From the NCBI RefSeq assembly GCF_009807095.1, contig NZ_WUCC01000006.1:62001-126000 (forward strand): a DNA stretch of 64,000 nucleotides, written 5' to 3'. Origin of the DNA: Rathayibacter sp. VKM Ac-2754. GTDB taxonomy: Bacteria; Actinomycetota; Actinomycetes; Actinomycetales; Microbacteriaceae. Of this stretch, positions 44,625-53,160 are shown piece after piece (within the stretch, counting starts at the first letter, position 1; each line of letters starts with the position of its first letter). The translations under genes were made by a program, and so were the position numbers. Under the pieces are notes generated by a model. That model was not told the origin of the DNA and made no database searches. It saw nothing but the letters and a program-made list of their open reading frames with translations.

Positions 44625-45760
44625 TGGATCGCCGCGGCCCACTTCTCGGCCAGCAGCGCCGAGGCGGCCTCGGTCTGCTCGGACGTGAACTGGACGAGGT
44701 CGGCCGGAGCCGCACCGACGGCGTCGAGCGCGTCCTGGTCGACCGTGCCGGCGTCGACCATCGCCGCCAGGCGCACCGGGTACGCACCGGCCGCGAGGTA
44801 GAGGTTCTGCGCAGCGTCGGAGTAGAGGTACTCCTGCCAGAGGCGCGCGGCGGCCGGGTGCGGCGCGTCGGCGTTCACGGCCTGGTTGTAGTAGCTGCCG
44901 ACGGCGGTGCCGGGGAGGACGGTGGTGGTCCACTCGCGGGTGCCCTCGTTCGTCTTCGCGGCGGCGAGGTTGTTGTAGCTCCAGTCGAAGACGACGGGGG
45001 TCTCGCCGGAGGCGATGGTCGCGTCGGTCGGGTCGAGCGGGAGGAAGTTGCCGGCGTCGTTGAGCTTCTCGAAGAAGTCGATGCCCGGCTGGATGTCGTC
45101 GGCCGAGCCGCCGGACTGGACGGCGGCGAGCTGGACCGCGGCCGCCGCGGCTCCCGCCTGGGTCGGGTCGCCGTTGATCGCGACGGAACCGCGGAAGTCG
45201 GCTCCGAGCAGGTCGTCGAGCGACGCGGGCTCGGGGACGGCCTCGGCGTCGTAGCCGATCGACATCAGGCCGGTGTAGTCGTTCACCCAGAGGCCGGTCT
45301 CCTCCTTGTTCTCGTCCGGGATGTCGTCCCAGGTCTCGACCTGGTACGGCGCGAACATGTCGGTGTTGGCGAGCGCGACGGCGGCACCGAGGTCGAAGAC
45401 GTCGGGCGCGGTGTCCTGCCCGGCGAGGTTCTTCGCGGTGCTGATCTCCTCGGCCGACGAGACGTCGGGGTCGGCGGAGTTGACGGTGATCCCGTACTCG
45501 TCCTCGAAGCCCGAGATGAGCTCGCCGTAGTTGGCCCAGTTGTCGGGCAGGGCGATGACGTTCAGCTCGCCCTCGGCCTTCGCGGCCTCGACCAGAGCGT
45601 CGAGACCGCCGACGTCGGCGGCCGAGGTGGCGGTCGAGGCGTCGATGGACGACGCGTCGGAGGAGGCCCCGGCGTCGCCGGAGCAGGCGGTCAGGGTGAG
45701 GGCGAGTGCGGCGGTCGCGGCAGCGAGCGCGCCTGCGCGCGGGAAGCGCTGGATCTTCAA
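44621..45760 (-). CDS. ABC transporter solute-binding lipoprotein
   Basis: 379 residues. Lipoprotein signal ALAAATAALALTLTACSGD with the lipobox Cys at about 26. The mature protein has PDNWANYGELISGFEDEYGI, APDVFDLGAAVALAN, INGDPTQAGAAAAAV and ATIASGETPVVFDWSYNN, the two-lobed fold used for Fe3+, thiamine, polyamine or phosphonate ligands. The ligand is not recognisable. Its start is TTG at 45760, preceded by GGAGG. First gene of a four-gene overlapping operon. Confidence 0.92.
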   Translation of the reverse strand: MKIQRFPRAGALAAATAALALTLTACSGDAGASSDASSIDASTATSAADVGGLDALVEAAKAEGELNVIALPDNWANYGELISGFEDEYGITVNSADPDVSSAEEISTAKNLAGQDTAPDVFDLGAAVALANTDMFAPYQVETWDDIPDENKEETGLWVNDYTGLMSIGYDAEAVPEPASLDDLLGADFRGSVAINGDPTQAGAAAAAVQLAAVQSGGSADDIQPGIDFFEKLNDAGNFLPLDPTDATIASGETPVVFDWSYNNLAAAKTNEGTREWTTTVLPGTAVGSYYNQAVNADAPHPAAARLWQEYLYSDAAQNLYLAAGAYPVRLAAMVDAGTVDQDALDAVGAAPADLVQFTSEQTEAASALLAEKWAAAIQ

Positions 45761-45850
45761 GAGTCCTCCAGGAGTCGGGTGGGCGGACCCGGCGGGTCGC
45801 CTCCGGAAACCTAGGAGTGCCTCGCGACGAGACGGGGATGCCCAGGTGAA

Positions 45851-45868
45851 CCGGATGGGAACATCCGG
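45851..45868. promoter_or_regulatory. Small palindrome in the divergent region
   Basis: CCGGATG, GGAA, CATCCGG between the importer operon and the YcaQ-like gene; a possible operator for either side. Confidence 0.35.
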
Positions 45869-45914
45869 CGGCGGGGCGGGATCCTCCGGAACGGCCGATG
45901 TCGGAGGCGTTCGC

Positions 45915-45920
45915 TAGCGT
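45915..45920 (+). promoter_or_regulatory. -10 box, leaderless promoter of the YcaQ-like gene
   Basis: TAGCGT with an 8-nt gap to the ATG at 45929. Confidence 0.45.
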
Positions 45921-45928
45921 GGGGCACC

Positions 45929-47155
45929 ATGACCGAGCAGCTCACTCCCGCGCTCGCGCGCCGCATCGCCCTGGCCGCGCAGGGCTTCGGCGCCGCGAGG
46001 CCGCCCCGGGTCGGCACACGGCAGATCCTCGGGGTGATCGACCGGATCCGGCCGCTGCAGCTCGACTCGGTCAACGTCTTCGAGCGGAGCCACTACCTCC
46101 CCGTCCTCGCCCGCCTCGGCGCCTACGATCGCGCGCAGCTCGACGCCGTCGCGTTCTCGCCGAAGGGCCACTACCTCGAGTACTGGGCGCACGAGGCCGC
46201 GCTGATCCGCCGGGCCGACGTCCCGCTCTACCGCTGGCGGATGGAGCACTACCGCCGCGTCGGGCTCCCCGAGCACGAGGGCTGGGCGGCCGAGAACCGC
46301 GCGACCCTCGACTGGCTGCGGGCGGCGCTCGCCGACGGGCCGCTGCGCGCCTCCGAGATCGAGCACGAGGCCAACGTCCGCACCGGCCCGTGGTGGGGCT
46401 GGTCCGACATGAAGCGCGGGCTCGAGGTGCTGTTCCGCTGGGGCGAGGTGGTGAGCGCAGGGCGCACGCGCTTCGAGCGCTCCTACGCGCTCGCCGAGCA
46501 GGCCCTCCCCCGCGAGGTCCTCGACGCCGAGGTCTCGACCGACGACGCGATCCGCGAGCTGGTGCGGCGCGCCGCCGTCGCGCACGGCATCGGCACCCTC
46601 GGCGATCTGGCCGACTACCACCGGCTCCTCAAGGCGCCGACCCTCGCGGCCGTGCGCGATCTCGTCGATGCGGGTGAGCTGGTGCCGGTCGAGGTCCGCG
46701 GCTGGGAGCGCTCGGGCCGGCCCGTGCCGCTCTGGCTGCACACCGCGGCCCGGCGCCCGCGCGCCCTCCGCGCCGACGCGCTCCTCTCCCCCTTCGATCC
46801 CGTGGTCTGGCACCGCCCGAGGGCCGAGCTCCTCTTCGGCTTCCACTACCGGATCGAGATCTACACGCCGGCCGCCCAGCGGGTGCACGGCTACTACGTG
46901 CTGCCGGTGCTGCTCGACGACGTGATCGCGGCGCGGATCGACCTCAAGAGCGACCGTCAGCAGAAGATGCTCCGCGTCCAGGCCGCCTGGCTCGAGCCCG
47001 GCGCTCCCGCCGACACCGCCGAGAGGCTCGCCGCTCTGCTCGTCGAGGCGGCTCGGTGGCAGGGACTCGACGCGGTCGACGTCGTCGGCCGCGGCACGCT
47101 CGCCCCGGCACTCTCGGCCGCACTGTCGCTCCACCACGCGGAGGTGGTCGAATGA
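45929..47155 (+). CDS. YcaQ/AlkZ-like winged-helix DNA glycosylase
   Basis: 408 residues. The YcaQ (HTH_42) family unhooks interstrand crosslinks and removes bulky alkyl adducts. The catalytic QxD motif is in RIRPLQLDSVNVFERSHY (about residue 46), and the family elements YLEYWAHEAALI, GPWWGWSDMKRGLEVLFRWG, SPFDPVVWHRPRAELLFGF and DLKSDRQQKML are all present. The TetR gene overlaps its stop (ATGA), so the two are co-translated. In antibiotic producers this family confers self-resistance; here the role is probably general alkylation repair. Confidence 0.88.
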   Translation: MTEQLTPALARRIALAAQGFGAARPPRVGTRQILGVIDRIRPLQLDSVNVFERSHYLPVLARLGAYDRAQLDAVAFSPKGHYLEYWAHEAALIRRADVPLYRWRMEHYRRVGLPEHEGWAAENRATLDWLRAALADGPLRASEIEHEANVRTGPWWGWSDMKRGLEVLFRWGEVVSAGRTRFERSYALAEQALPREVLDAEVSTDDAIRELVRRAAVAHGIGTLGDLADYHRLLKAPTLAAVRDLVDAGELVPVEVRGWERSGRPVPLWLHTAARRPRALRADALLSPFDPVVWHRPRAELLFGFHYRIEIYTPAAQRVHGYYVLPVLLDDVIAARIDLKSDRQQKMLRVQAAWLEPGAPADTAERLAALLVEAARWQGLDAVDVVGRGTLAPALSAALSLHHAEVVE

Positions 47156-47772
47156 GCGCGGCGACGCCGCAGCGTCAGGGGACGATCGCGCTCGCCCTCT
47201 CCGAGAAGTGCGTCGCCCTCCTCCTCGAGCGCGGAACCGTCAAGGGCGTCAGCTCGATCGATCTCGCCCATGCGGCCGGGATCTCGCTGCGCACCTTCCA
47301 CCGCTACCTCGGCGGCAAGGAGGACTGCGTCCGTCCCGTCCTCTACGCGGCGATCGCGGCCATGGGACGCGCTCTGACAGCGCGTCCCGCCTCCGAGCCG
47401 CTGAACACCGCACTCGGCGCGGCCTTCGCCGCCGCGGCATCGGGCCGGCAGCTCGAGCGCACCCTCCGGCTCATCCCGCTGCTCACCGAGACCCCCGCGA
47501 TGCGGGCGGTCTGGGCGCAGTCGCTGCACGACGGCGAGGCCGCCCTCACCCCGAGCATCGCCGAGCGGATGAGCCTCGGCCCCGCCTCGTTCCCGCGCGC
47601 CGCCGTGCTCGCCACCGTCGTGCTCGCCCTGGTCCGACGGGCGCTCGTCGACGCGGTCGCCACGGGCACCGATCCCGCGCCGGTGTTCGCGGAGTACCTC
47701 ACGACGCTCGACGGCGGTCCGCTCGCGGCACCCACTCCGGTGCCGGGGCCGGCCGAGGAGTACGACATCTAG
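47152..47772 (+). CDS. TetR-family transcriptional regulator
   Basis: About 206 residues. The N-terminal HTH is recognisable: GVSSIDLAHAAGISLRTFHR followed by YLGGKEDCV (residues about 30-58). The C-terminal ligand domain is helical with no known ligand. Coupling to the YcaQ-like gene (ATGA) suggests it regulates that gene, perhaps through the palindrome at 45851 or the leaderless promoter at 45915 (inference). Confidence 0.88.
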   Translation: MSAATPQRQGTIALALSEKCVALLLERGTVKGVSSIDLAHAAGISLRTFHRYLGGKEDCVRPVLYAAIAAMGRALTARPASEPLNTALGAAFAAAASGRQLERTLRLIPLLTETPAMRAVWAQSLHDGEAALTPSIAERMSLGPASFPRAAVLATVVLALVRRALVDAVATGTDPAPVFAEYLTTLDGGPLAAPTPVPGPAEEYDI

Positions 47773-47778
47773 AGGTCT

Positions 47779-48663
47779 CTAGAAGCGCGAGCCCATCTCG
47801 CTCAGGCGCGCCACGCGGTCGGCGATCGGCGGGTGCGTGGCGAACAGACGCGAGATCGCGCTCGGCTCGGCCGGGTCGGCGATCCAGAGGTGCGCCATCG
47901 AGGTGCTCTGCCGGCGCATCGGCCGGCCCGCCGACTCGAGCTTGAGCAGGGCGCTCGCCAGCGCGTCGGGGTGCCGCGTGGTGAGCGCGCTCGTGGCGTC
48001 GGCGAGGTACTCGCGCTGCCGCGAGATCGAGAGCTGGACGACGGTGGCGACGATCGGCGCGAGCACCAGCGAGACCAGGCCGACGACGAGCAGGATCGGG
48101 TTGCCGCCGCCCCCGCTCCCGTTGCGGTTGCCGCCGAAGAACGCGAAGCGGAGGAAGACGTCGGACAGGAAGCCGACGGCGACGACGAGGCCGAAGACGA
48201 TCATCGAGACGCGGATGTCGTAGTTGCGGACGTGCCCGAGCTCGTGCGCCATGACACCCTCGAGCTCGGCGTCGTCCATGATCGCCAGGAGCCCCGTGGT
48301 CGCGGCGACGACCGCGTGCTCGGGATCGCGTCCCGTGGCGAACGCGTTGGGAGCCGGGTCATCGATCAGGTACACCTTCGGCATCGGGGTGCCGGTCGTG
48401 ATCGAGAGGTTCTCGACGATGCGGTACAGCCGCGGCTCGTCCGCCTTCTCGATCGGGACGCCTCCGCTGATCGCGACGGCCTGGCTCGCGGCGAAGAAGT
48501 ACTGGAACACCGCGTACGCGGCGGCCACGATCAGCACGACGACGACGATCGCGGTGCTGCGGTAGATCGCGGAGGCCAGCGCGCCGAGACCGCCGATGAT
48601 CGCCAGGAAGAGCACGAGGATCAGGACGGTGTTGCGCTTGTTCCTCGCGATCGCGCTGTACAC
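47779..48663 (-). CDS. htpX: Membrane M48 metalloprotease HtpX
   Basis: 294 residues with four helices. It degrades misfolded membrane proteins. The zinc site MAHELGHVRNYDIRVSM (HExxH) is followed by the third ligand in SRQREYLADATSALTT; DDPAPNAFATGRDPEHA is typical of HtpX. A glycine-rich loop (GNRNGSGGGGNP) sits between helices. GTG at 48663 lies 9 bp after the lemA stop, so lemA-htpX is an operon. Confidence 0.95.
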   Translation of the reverse strand: MYSAIARNKRNTVLILVLFLAIIGGLGALASAIYRSTAIVVVVLIVAAAYAVFQYFFAASQAVAISGGVPIEKADEPRLYRIVENLSITTGTPMPKVYLIDDPAPNAFATGRDPEHAVVAATTGLLAIMDDAELEGVMAHELGHVRNYDIRVSMIVFGLVVAVGFLSDVFLRFAFFGGNRNGSGGGGNPILLVVGLVSLVLAPIVATVVQLSISRQREYLADATSALTTRHPDALASALLKLESAGRPMRRQSTSMAHLWIADPAEPSAISRLFATHPPIADRVARLSEMGSRF

Positions 48664-48672
48664 CGCGCGCCT

Positions 48673-49239
48673 CTAGAACTGGACGCGCGGGGGCTCCGAG
48701 ATCGCGGCGAGATCGCCGACCTCGAAGAACTCGCGCTCCGAGAAGCCGAGCCGACGGGAGAAGAGCGTGTTGGGGAACACCTTCACCTTGGTGTTCATCT
48801 CGCGCACGCCGCCGTTGTAGAAGCGGCGCGCGGCCTGGATCTTGTCCTCGGTGTCGACCAGCTCGCCCTGCAGCTGGAGGAAGTTCTGGCTCGCCTGCAG
48901 CTGCGGGTAGGCCTCGGCCACCGCGAAGATCGAGCGCAGCGCCTTCTGCATGTGGTCCTCGGCGACGGACGCCTCGGCGGGGCCCTCGGCCGAGAGGGTC
49001 TCGGCGCGAGCACGGGTCACCGACTCGAAGACCTGCCGCTCGTGCGCGGCGTAGCCCTTCACGGAGTCGATCACATTGGGGATCAGATCGGCCCGCCGCT
49101 TGAGCTGGACGGTGATGTCGCTCCAGGCCTCGTCCACGCGGACGTTGAGGGTCACGAGCGAGTTGTAGGTCGCCCAGAGGTAGACCCCGAGGACGACGAC
49201 GAGGGCCACGACGATGATGAGCGGGACGAGCCATTCCAT
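48673..49239 (-). CDS. lemA: LemA family protein
   Basis: 188 residues. A single N-terminal helix (LVPLIIVVALVVVLGVYLWA) is followed by the LemA helical bundle: NSLVTLNVRVDEAWSDITVQ, LKRRADLIPNVIDSVKGY, HERQVFESVTRAR, AYPQLQASQNFLQLQGELVD, and RRFYNGGVREMN. LemA commonly precedes htpX; its molecular role is unknown. ATG at 49239 is 7 nt from a -10 box. Confidence 0.95.
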   Translation of the reverse strand: MEWLVPLIIVVALVVVLGVYLWATYNSLVTLNVRVDEAWSDITVQLKRRADLIPNVIDSVKGYAAHERQVFESVTRARAETLSAEGPAEASVAEDHMQKALRSIFAVAEAYPQLQASQNFLQLQGELVDTEDKIQAARRFYNGGVREMNTKVKVFPNTLFSRRLGFSEREFFEVGDLAAISEPPRVQF

Positions 49240-49246
49240 GCCGACA

Positions 49247-49252
49247 AGTGTA
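49247..49252 (-). promoter_or_regulatory. -10 box, leaderless promoter of lemA-htpX
   Basis: TACACT on the minus strand, 7 nt upstream of the ATG at 49239. Confidence 0.5.
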
Positions 49253-49332
49253 GGACTGGGCCCTCACGCCGCCCCGCCGGTTCGGCGCATTCGCAGTGTG
49301 GCCGATCGACCGGCGGCCTCGACCTCCGATGC

Positions 49333-49377
49333 CGGTGATCTCGATGCGCCCGCTGCGCGAGTCACTCGATCAGCGAG
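49333..49377. repeat. Right-arm half copy of the family intergenic repeat
   Basis: GGTGATCTCGATGCGCCCGC...CACTCGATCAGCGAG: one arm, slightly diverged. Confidence 0.7.
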
Positions 49378-49398
49378 TGGGGTCGGCACTCGAAGCCT

Positions 49399-49450
49399 GC
49401 TGGTCGAGTAGCCGCCGCAGGCGGCGTATCGAGCGGCGAAGCCGCGTTGC
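49399..49450. repeat. Left-arm half copy of the family intergenic repeat
   Basis: CTGGTCGAGTAGCCGCCGC and GGCGGCGTATCGAGCGGCG; the loop differs but the stem still pairs. Confidence 0.7.
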
Positions 49451-49490
49451 GTCTCGGTGGTGAGGGAACAACCTGCGCCCGTCGCCCCGC

Positions 49491-49618
49491 ATGCTGGTCG
49501 AGCAGCCCCGCAGGGGCGTATCGAGACCCACCGGCTTCAGTGGATCGGACGCCTGACCGGGTCTTCTAGCCGACGTGGATCTCGATACGCCCGCTGCGCG
49601 GGCTACTCGATCAGCGAG
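49491..49618. repeat. Full copy of the family intergenic inverted repeat
   Basis: ATGCTGGTCGAGCAGCCCCG on the left and GTGGATCTCGATACGCCCGC ... CTACTCGATCAGCGAG on the right. The 49240-49661 gap contains only repeat arms; no gene seen. Confidence 0.85.
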
Positions 49619-49661
49619 GGAGGGGCCACACGGGTGGGGTGACTTCTCCTGAGAGACCCAC

Positions 49662-50240
49662 CTACTTGAGGGTCTTCTGCATCAGCACGGTGCTGAGCCA
49701 GCGCTCGAACTTGAAGCCGACGCGGCCCATCCGGCCGACCTCGACGAAGCCGTACCGCGCGTGCATGCCGAGCGACGCCTCCGCGCCCTTGTCGGCGATG
49801 ACGGCCATGATCTGGCGGATGCCGACGGCCTTCGACCGCTCGAGCAGCTCCTCCATCAGCGCCTTGCCGAGTCCCTTGCCGGTCGACGCGGCGCGCAGGT
49901 AGATCGAGTTCTCGACCGTGAAGCGGTACGCGCGCTTCGACGACCACGGCGACACCATCGCGTAGCCGAGGATCTGACCCGAGGGCGAGACCGCGACGAT
50001 GAACGGGAGCCCGAGCTTCTGGTTGCGGAGGAACTTCGACCGCCACTCCTTCAGCGTCGAGTCGTCCTCGTCGAAGGTGACGACCGTGTTGCGCACGTAG
50101 TGGTTGTAGATCTCGCGGATGTCGGGGAGATCGGGCTCCTGCGCCTCGCGGATCTCGAACGAGAAGTCCGGCTCGGGCGGCGGCGCCTTCCGCAGGTGCG
50201 GCGGCAGGACGCGGCGCTGCTCGTACTCTTCCTCAAGCAT
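49662..50240 (-). CDS. GNAT acetyltransferase (phosphinothricin acetyltransferase-like)
   Basis: 192 residues. IREAQEPDLPDIREIYNHYV and TVVTFDEDDSTLKEW match PAT/Pat-type N-acetyltransferases. The acetyl-CoA loop is RAASTGKGLGKALMEELLER (R-x-x-G-x-G). VGIRQIMAVIADKGAEASLG and HARYGFVEVGRM follow. The natural substrate may be an amino acid or a methionine sulfoximine-like toxin. ATG at 50240 has GGGGAGCAGAAG upstream. The first 25 residues are charged and extra to the core. Confidence 0.85.
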   Translation of the reverse strand: MLEEEYEQRRVLPPHLRKAPPPEPDFSFEIREAQEPDLPDIREIYNHYVRNTVVTFDEDDSTLKEWRSKFLRNQKLGLPFIVAVSPSGQILGYAMVSPWSSKRAYRFTVENSIYLRAASTGKGLGKALMEELLERSKAVGIRQIMAVIADKGAEASLGMHARYGFVEVGRMGRVGFKFERWLSTVLMQKTLK

Positions 50241-50309
50241 CTTCTGCTCCCCTCTCCGATGATCCGAGTCAGCGTAGCGGCGTGCGGGGCTCCCGCGCCG
50301 ACACCGTCA

Positions 50310-50996
50310 TCACTCGGCGATGCTCCAGTCGACCGGCTCCGCGCCCCGCTCGGCGAGCAGCGCGTTCGCCCGGCTGAAGGGCCGCGAGCCGAAGAAGCCC
50401 CGCGAGGCCGACAGCGGGCTCGGATGCGCGCTCTCGACGATGCCCGCGTCGCCGAGGAGCGGTCGCAGGTTCGCCGCGTCCCTGCCCCAGAGGATCGCCA
50501 CGAGCGGCTGGTCGCGGGCCGCGAGCGTCCGGATGGCGTGCTCAGTCACCGCCTCCCAGCCCTTGCCGCGGTGCGAGGCCGGCGCCCCGGGAGCGACGGT
50601 CAGCACTCGGTTGAGCAGCATCACGCCGTTCCGGGTCCAGTCGCCGAGGTCGCCGTGCGAGGGAGTCGCGATGCCGAGGTCGTCGTGCAGCTCGCGGTAG
50701 ATGTTCTGCAGGCTCCGGGGGACGGGGCGGACGTGCCGCGCGACCGCGAAGGACAGCCCGATCGGGTGGCCGGGCGTGGGGTACGGGTCCTGACCGACGA
50801 CGAGCACCCGGACGTCGGCGAGCGGCGCCGCGAAGGCGCGCAGCACGTCCTTGCCCGCGGGGAGGTACTGCCGCCCCGCCGCCACCTCGCCACGCAGGAA
50901 GTCGCCCATCCGCGCGATGTCCGGGCCGACGGGCGCGAGCGCCTCGGCCCAGCCCCGATCGATCAGTCCCGCTCCGGCGAGCTCCTGCAGGTCCAT
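50310..50996 (-). CDS. ung: Uracil-DNA glycosylase
   Basis: 228 residues. It removes uracil from [23 protein letters not shown] holds the catalytic Asp and water-activating loop, [11 protein letters not shown] the uracil-binding Asn, and [15 protein letters not shown] the catalytic His loop. It begins 4 bp after the S51-like gene stop on the same strand, so it is probably downstream in one transcript with that gene. Confidence 0.97.
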   Translation of the reverse strand: MDLQELAGAGLIDRGWAEALAPVGPDIARMGDFLRGEVAAGRQYLPAGKDVLRAFAAPLADVRVLVVGQDPYPTPGHPIGLSFAVARHVRPVPRSLQNIYRELHDDLGIATPSHGDLGDWTRNGVMLLNRVLTVAPGAPASHRGKGWEAVTEHAIRTLAARDQPLVAILWGRDAANLRPLLGDAGIVESAHPSPLSASRGFFGSRPFSRANALLAERGAEPVDWSIAE

Positions 50997-51000
50997 CGGG

Positions 51001-51726
51001 TCAGTTCGCGGCGAGCGTCGCGACGACGACCCCCGCCGAGCCGCCGCTGACGCGCCAGACGGAGCCCGCGCCGCGCACCTGGAGCGCGCCGGTGCCGACC
51101 GTGAGCACGGTCGACTCGTCGATCGCGACTCCCCCGTCGACCAGTCCCGCCTCGACGGCGGCGACGAGGCGCCCGAGGGTGCCCCACTGCGCGGCGTGCA
51201 CCTCGATCGAGACGTCGACGAGGCCGATGCCCTCGAGGACGGTCACCTCGTCGAGCTCCTCGGCGGCCTGCTCCGGAGCGACCGCGACACCGCCGACGCG
51301 GAACCCGCCGACGATCGCGCGGTCGGCCGCGATGGCGGCCCCCGCCGAGAACCCGGCGTAGGGCAGACCGGCGGAGACGAGGTCGCGCAGCGTGGCGAAC
51401 GAGGGCTCGAGGGCGTCTCGGAACGCGGGCGTCAGACCTCCCCCGACGAAGACGCCGTCGATGCCGTCGAAGACCGCGGGGTCGATGCGACCGCCCTCGG
51501 GCTTGAGCACGGCGACCGGCTCGAGCGGCCCCACCGCGGCGAGCATCGTGGAGTAGTGGGCGTAGGCCTCGGACCCGAGACCGTCGTGCACGACCACGAT
51601 CGCGATGCGCGGCCCCTCGATGCGGCCCGCGTCCACGGCGTGCGTCCTGGCCTCGGCGAGGAACGCGGAGTAGAGCTGCGCGTCGTGCTCGGCGCCGCCA
51701 CCGCCGCCGATCAGGTGGACGCTCAT
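51001..51726 (-). CDS. S51-like peptidase / type 1 glutamine amidotransferase-like protein
   Basis: 241 residues. The nucleophile elbow [15 protein letters not shown] (G-x-S-A-G) at about residue 124 and a preceding [10 protein letters not shown] resemble dipeptidase E and cyanophycinase (family S51). [15 protein letters not shown] may provide the His. The usual peptidase E length is similar. Substrate unknown; cytoplasmic. Its start overlaps the phosphoribosyltransferase stop (ATGA), so the two are linked. Confidence 0.75.
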   Translation of the reverse strand: MSVHLIGGGGGAEHDAQLYSAFLAEARTHAVDAGRIEGPRIAIVVVHDGLGSEAYAHYSTMLAAVGPLEPVAVLKPEGGRIDPAVFDGIDGVFVGGGLTPAFRDALEPSFATLRDLVSAGLPYAGFSAGAAIAADRAIVGGFRVGGVAVAPEQAAEELDEVTVLEGIGLVDVSIEVHAAQWGTLGRLVAAVEAGLVDGGVAIDESTVLTVGTGALQVRGAGSVWRVSGGSAGVVVATLAAN

Positions 51727-52253
51727 TCGTCGTCCTCGGCGAGTGCTCCGGCGACCGGGGGCAGGGCCGACCAGGGGAAGACGATCCAGCGCGGAGTGCG
51801 GCGCCAGAAGAAGTCGGGCTCGAGGACCGTGCGCGGCTTGGTGTACAGCGTGACGGTCTGCACCTCGGCGCCCATCGCTCGGATCAGCTTCACCGAGAGC
51901 GCGAGGGTGTGCCCGGAGTCGGACACGTCGTCGACGAGCAGGATGCGCTTCCCGCGCACCGACGCCTCGTCGAGCAGGGGCGGGAGCACGACGGGCTCGG
52001 CCAGCCGCGCCTCGACACCGGTGTAGAACTCGACGTTCAGCGCGCCGCAGCTCTTGATCCCGAGGGCGTAGGCGATCGCGCCTGCGAGGAGGAGACCGCC
52101 GCGGGCGATCGCGACGACGAGCTCGGGCCGGTAGCCGGAGGCGACCACGTCGTCGGCGAGGTGGCGAGCGGCGTCGCCGAACTCGAGCCAGCCGAGGACC
52201 TCCTTCTCCGTGGCGGCGAGGAGGTCGGCTGAGTCGTCGGCGTCGGAAACCAT
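51723..52253 (-). CDS. Phosphoribosyltransferase (xanthine/hypoxanthine type)
   Basis: 176 residues. The PRPP-binding motif KRILLVDDVSDSGHTLALSV is at about residue 100, with VVAIARGGLLLAGAIAYALG as the upstream flexible loop and RWIVFPWSAL near the C-terminus, a Gpt-like feature. It would salvage a purine base to its nucleotide. It precedes the S51-like and ung genes, forming a three-gene unit with overlaps. Confidence 0.88.
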   Translation of the reverse strand: MVSDADDSADLLAATEKEVLGWLEFGDAARHLADDVVASGYRPELVVAIARGGLLLAGAIAYALGIKSCGALNVEFYTGVEARLAEPVVLPPLLDEASVRGKRILLVDDVSDSGHTLALSVKLIRAMGAEVQTVTLYTKPRTVLEPDFFWRRTPRWIVFPWSALPPVAGALAEDDE

Positions 52254-52308
52254 GAGGGACAGGCTAGGGCGTCGCGACCCTCCGCGTCACATCCCGTCCC
52301 GGCCCCGA

Positions 52309-53091
52309 TCAGGCCTTCGGAGCGAGCGTCCCCTTGGCGACCTTGTGCGGGGCCGCCTGCGCCACCGGCTTGATCGTCACCAGGTCGAGGTTGACGTGCG
52401 CGGGCAGCTCGACGGAGGAGACGATCGCCGCCGCGACGTCCTCGGCCACCAGCGGGGCCGGCACCTCGGCGTAGACGGCGTCGGCCCGGGCGCGGTCGCC
52501 GCCGAAGCGCACGAGCGAGAACTCGTCGGTGTGCACCATCCCCGGTGCGATCTCGATGACCCGGATCGGCTCGCCCGCGAGCTCGAGCCGGAGGACGGCC
52601 ACCAGGGCGTGCGCGGCGAACTTCGCGGCGTTGTAGCCGCCGCCGCCCTCGTACGCGACGTGGCCGGCGATGGAGGTGACGGTGACGATGTCGGCCGATC
52701 CCTCGGAGCCGGTGTCGGCGATCCCCGCGCGCAGCAGCGGCAGCAGCGCGCTCGTCACCAGCTTCACCGAGAGGACGTTGATCTCGAACATGCGCGTCCA
52801 GTCGGACGGGTCGGACGCCTCGACCGAGTCGAGCCCGAGGGCGCCGCCCGCGTTGTTGACGAGGGCGTGCACGGGGCCGGTCGCGGCGAGGTGATCGCGG
52901 AGTGCATCGACCTGCGCGGCATCGGTCAGGTCGGCGACGAACGGCTCGCAGCCGGTCTCGGCGGCGAGCGCCTCGAGACGCTCGCGGCGGCGCGCGACGG
53001 CGACGACCTCCCAGCCGTGGTCGCGGAACAGGCGGACCGTGGCCGCACCGATCCCTGAACTCGCTCCTGTCACGACGACGCGTCGAACCAC
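52309..53091 (-). CDS. Short-chain dehydrogenase (YdfG-like)
   Basis: 260 residues. VVVTGASSGIGAATVRLF (NADP loop; R38-type basic residues RRRERLEAL follow, suggesting NADP), VNNAGGALGLDSV, SIAGHVAYEGGGGYNAAKFA (catalytic Ser, Tyr, Lys) and IAPGMVHTDEF are present. It resembles serine/3-hydroxy acid dehydrogenases such as YdfG. It is divergent from the acyltransferase gene. GTG start with GAAGGGG upstream. Confidence 0.93.
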   Translation of the reverse strand: MVRRVVVTGASSGIGAATVRLFRDHGWEVVAVARRRERLEALAAETGCEPFVADLTDAAQVDALRDHLAATGPVHALVNNAGGALGLDSVEASDPSDWTRMFEINVLSVKLVTSALLPLLRAGIADTGSEGSADIVTVTSIAGHVAYEGGGGYNAAKFAAHALVAVLRLELAGEPIRVIEIAPGMVHTDEFSLVRFGGDRARADAVYAEVPAPLVAEDVAAAIVSSVELPAHVNLDLVTIKPVAQAAPHKVAKGTLAPKA

Positions 53092-53148
53092 GATCGTCCC
53101 CTTCCGTCAAGCCTCCGGCACCACCGACTCCGTCGTCCCGCCCAACGC

Positions 53149-53154
53149 TAGCCT
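53149..53154 (+). promoter_or_regulatory. -10 box, leaderless promoter of the acyltransferase gene
   Basis: TAGCCT with a 6-nt gap to the ATG at 53161. Confidence 0.5.
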
Positions 53155-53160
53155 GACCGC

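Noticed and set aside
45761-45928. TPP or other riboswitch upstream of the importer operon
   Set aside because: None of the conserved thiamine-box bases (CTGAGA and partners) are present.
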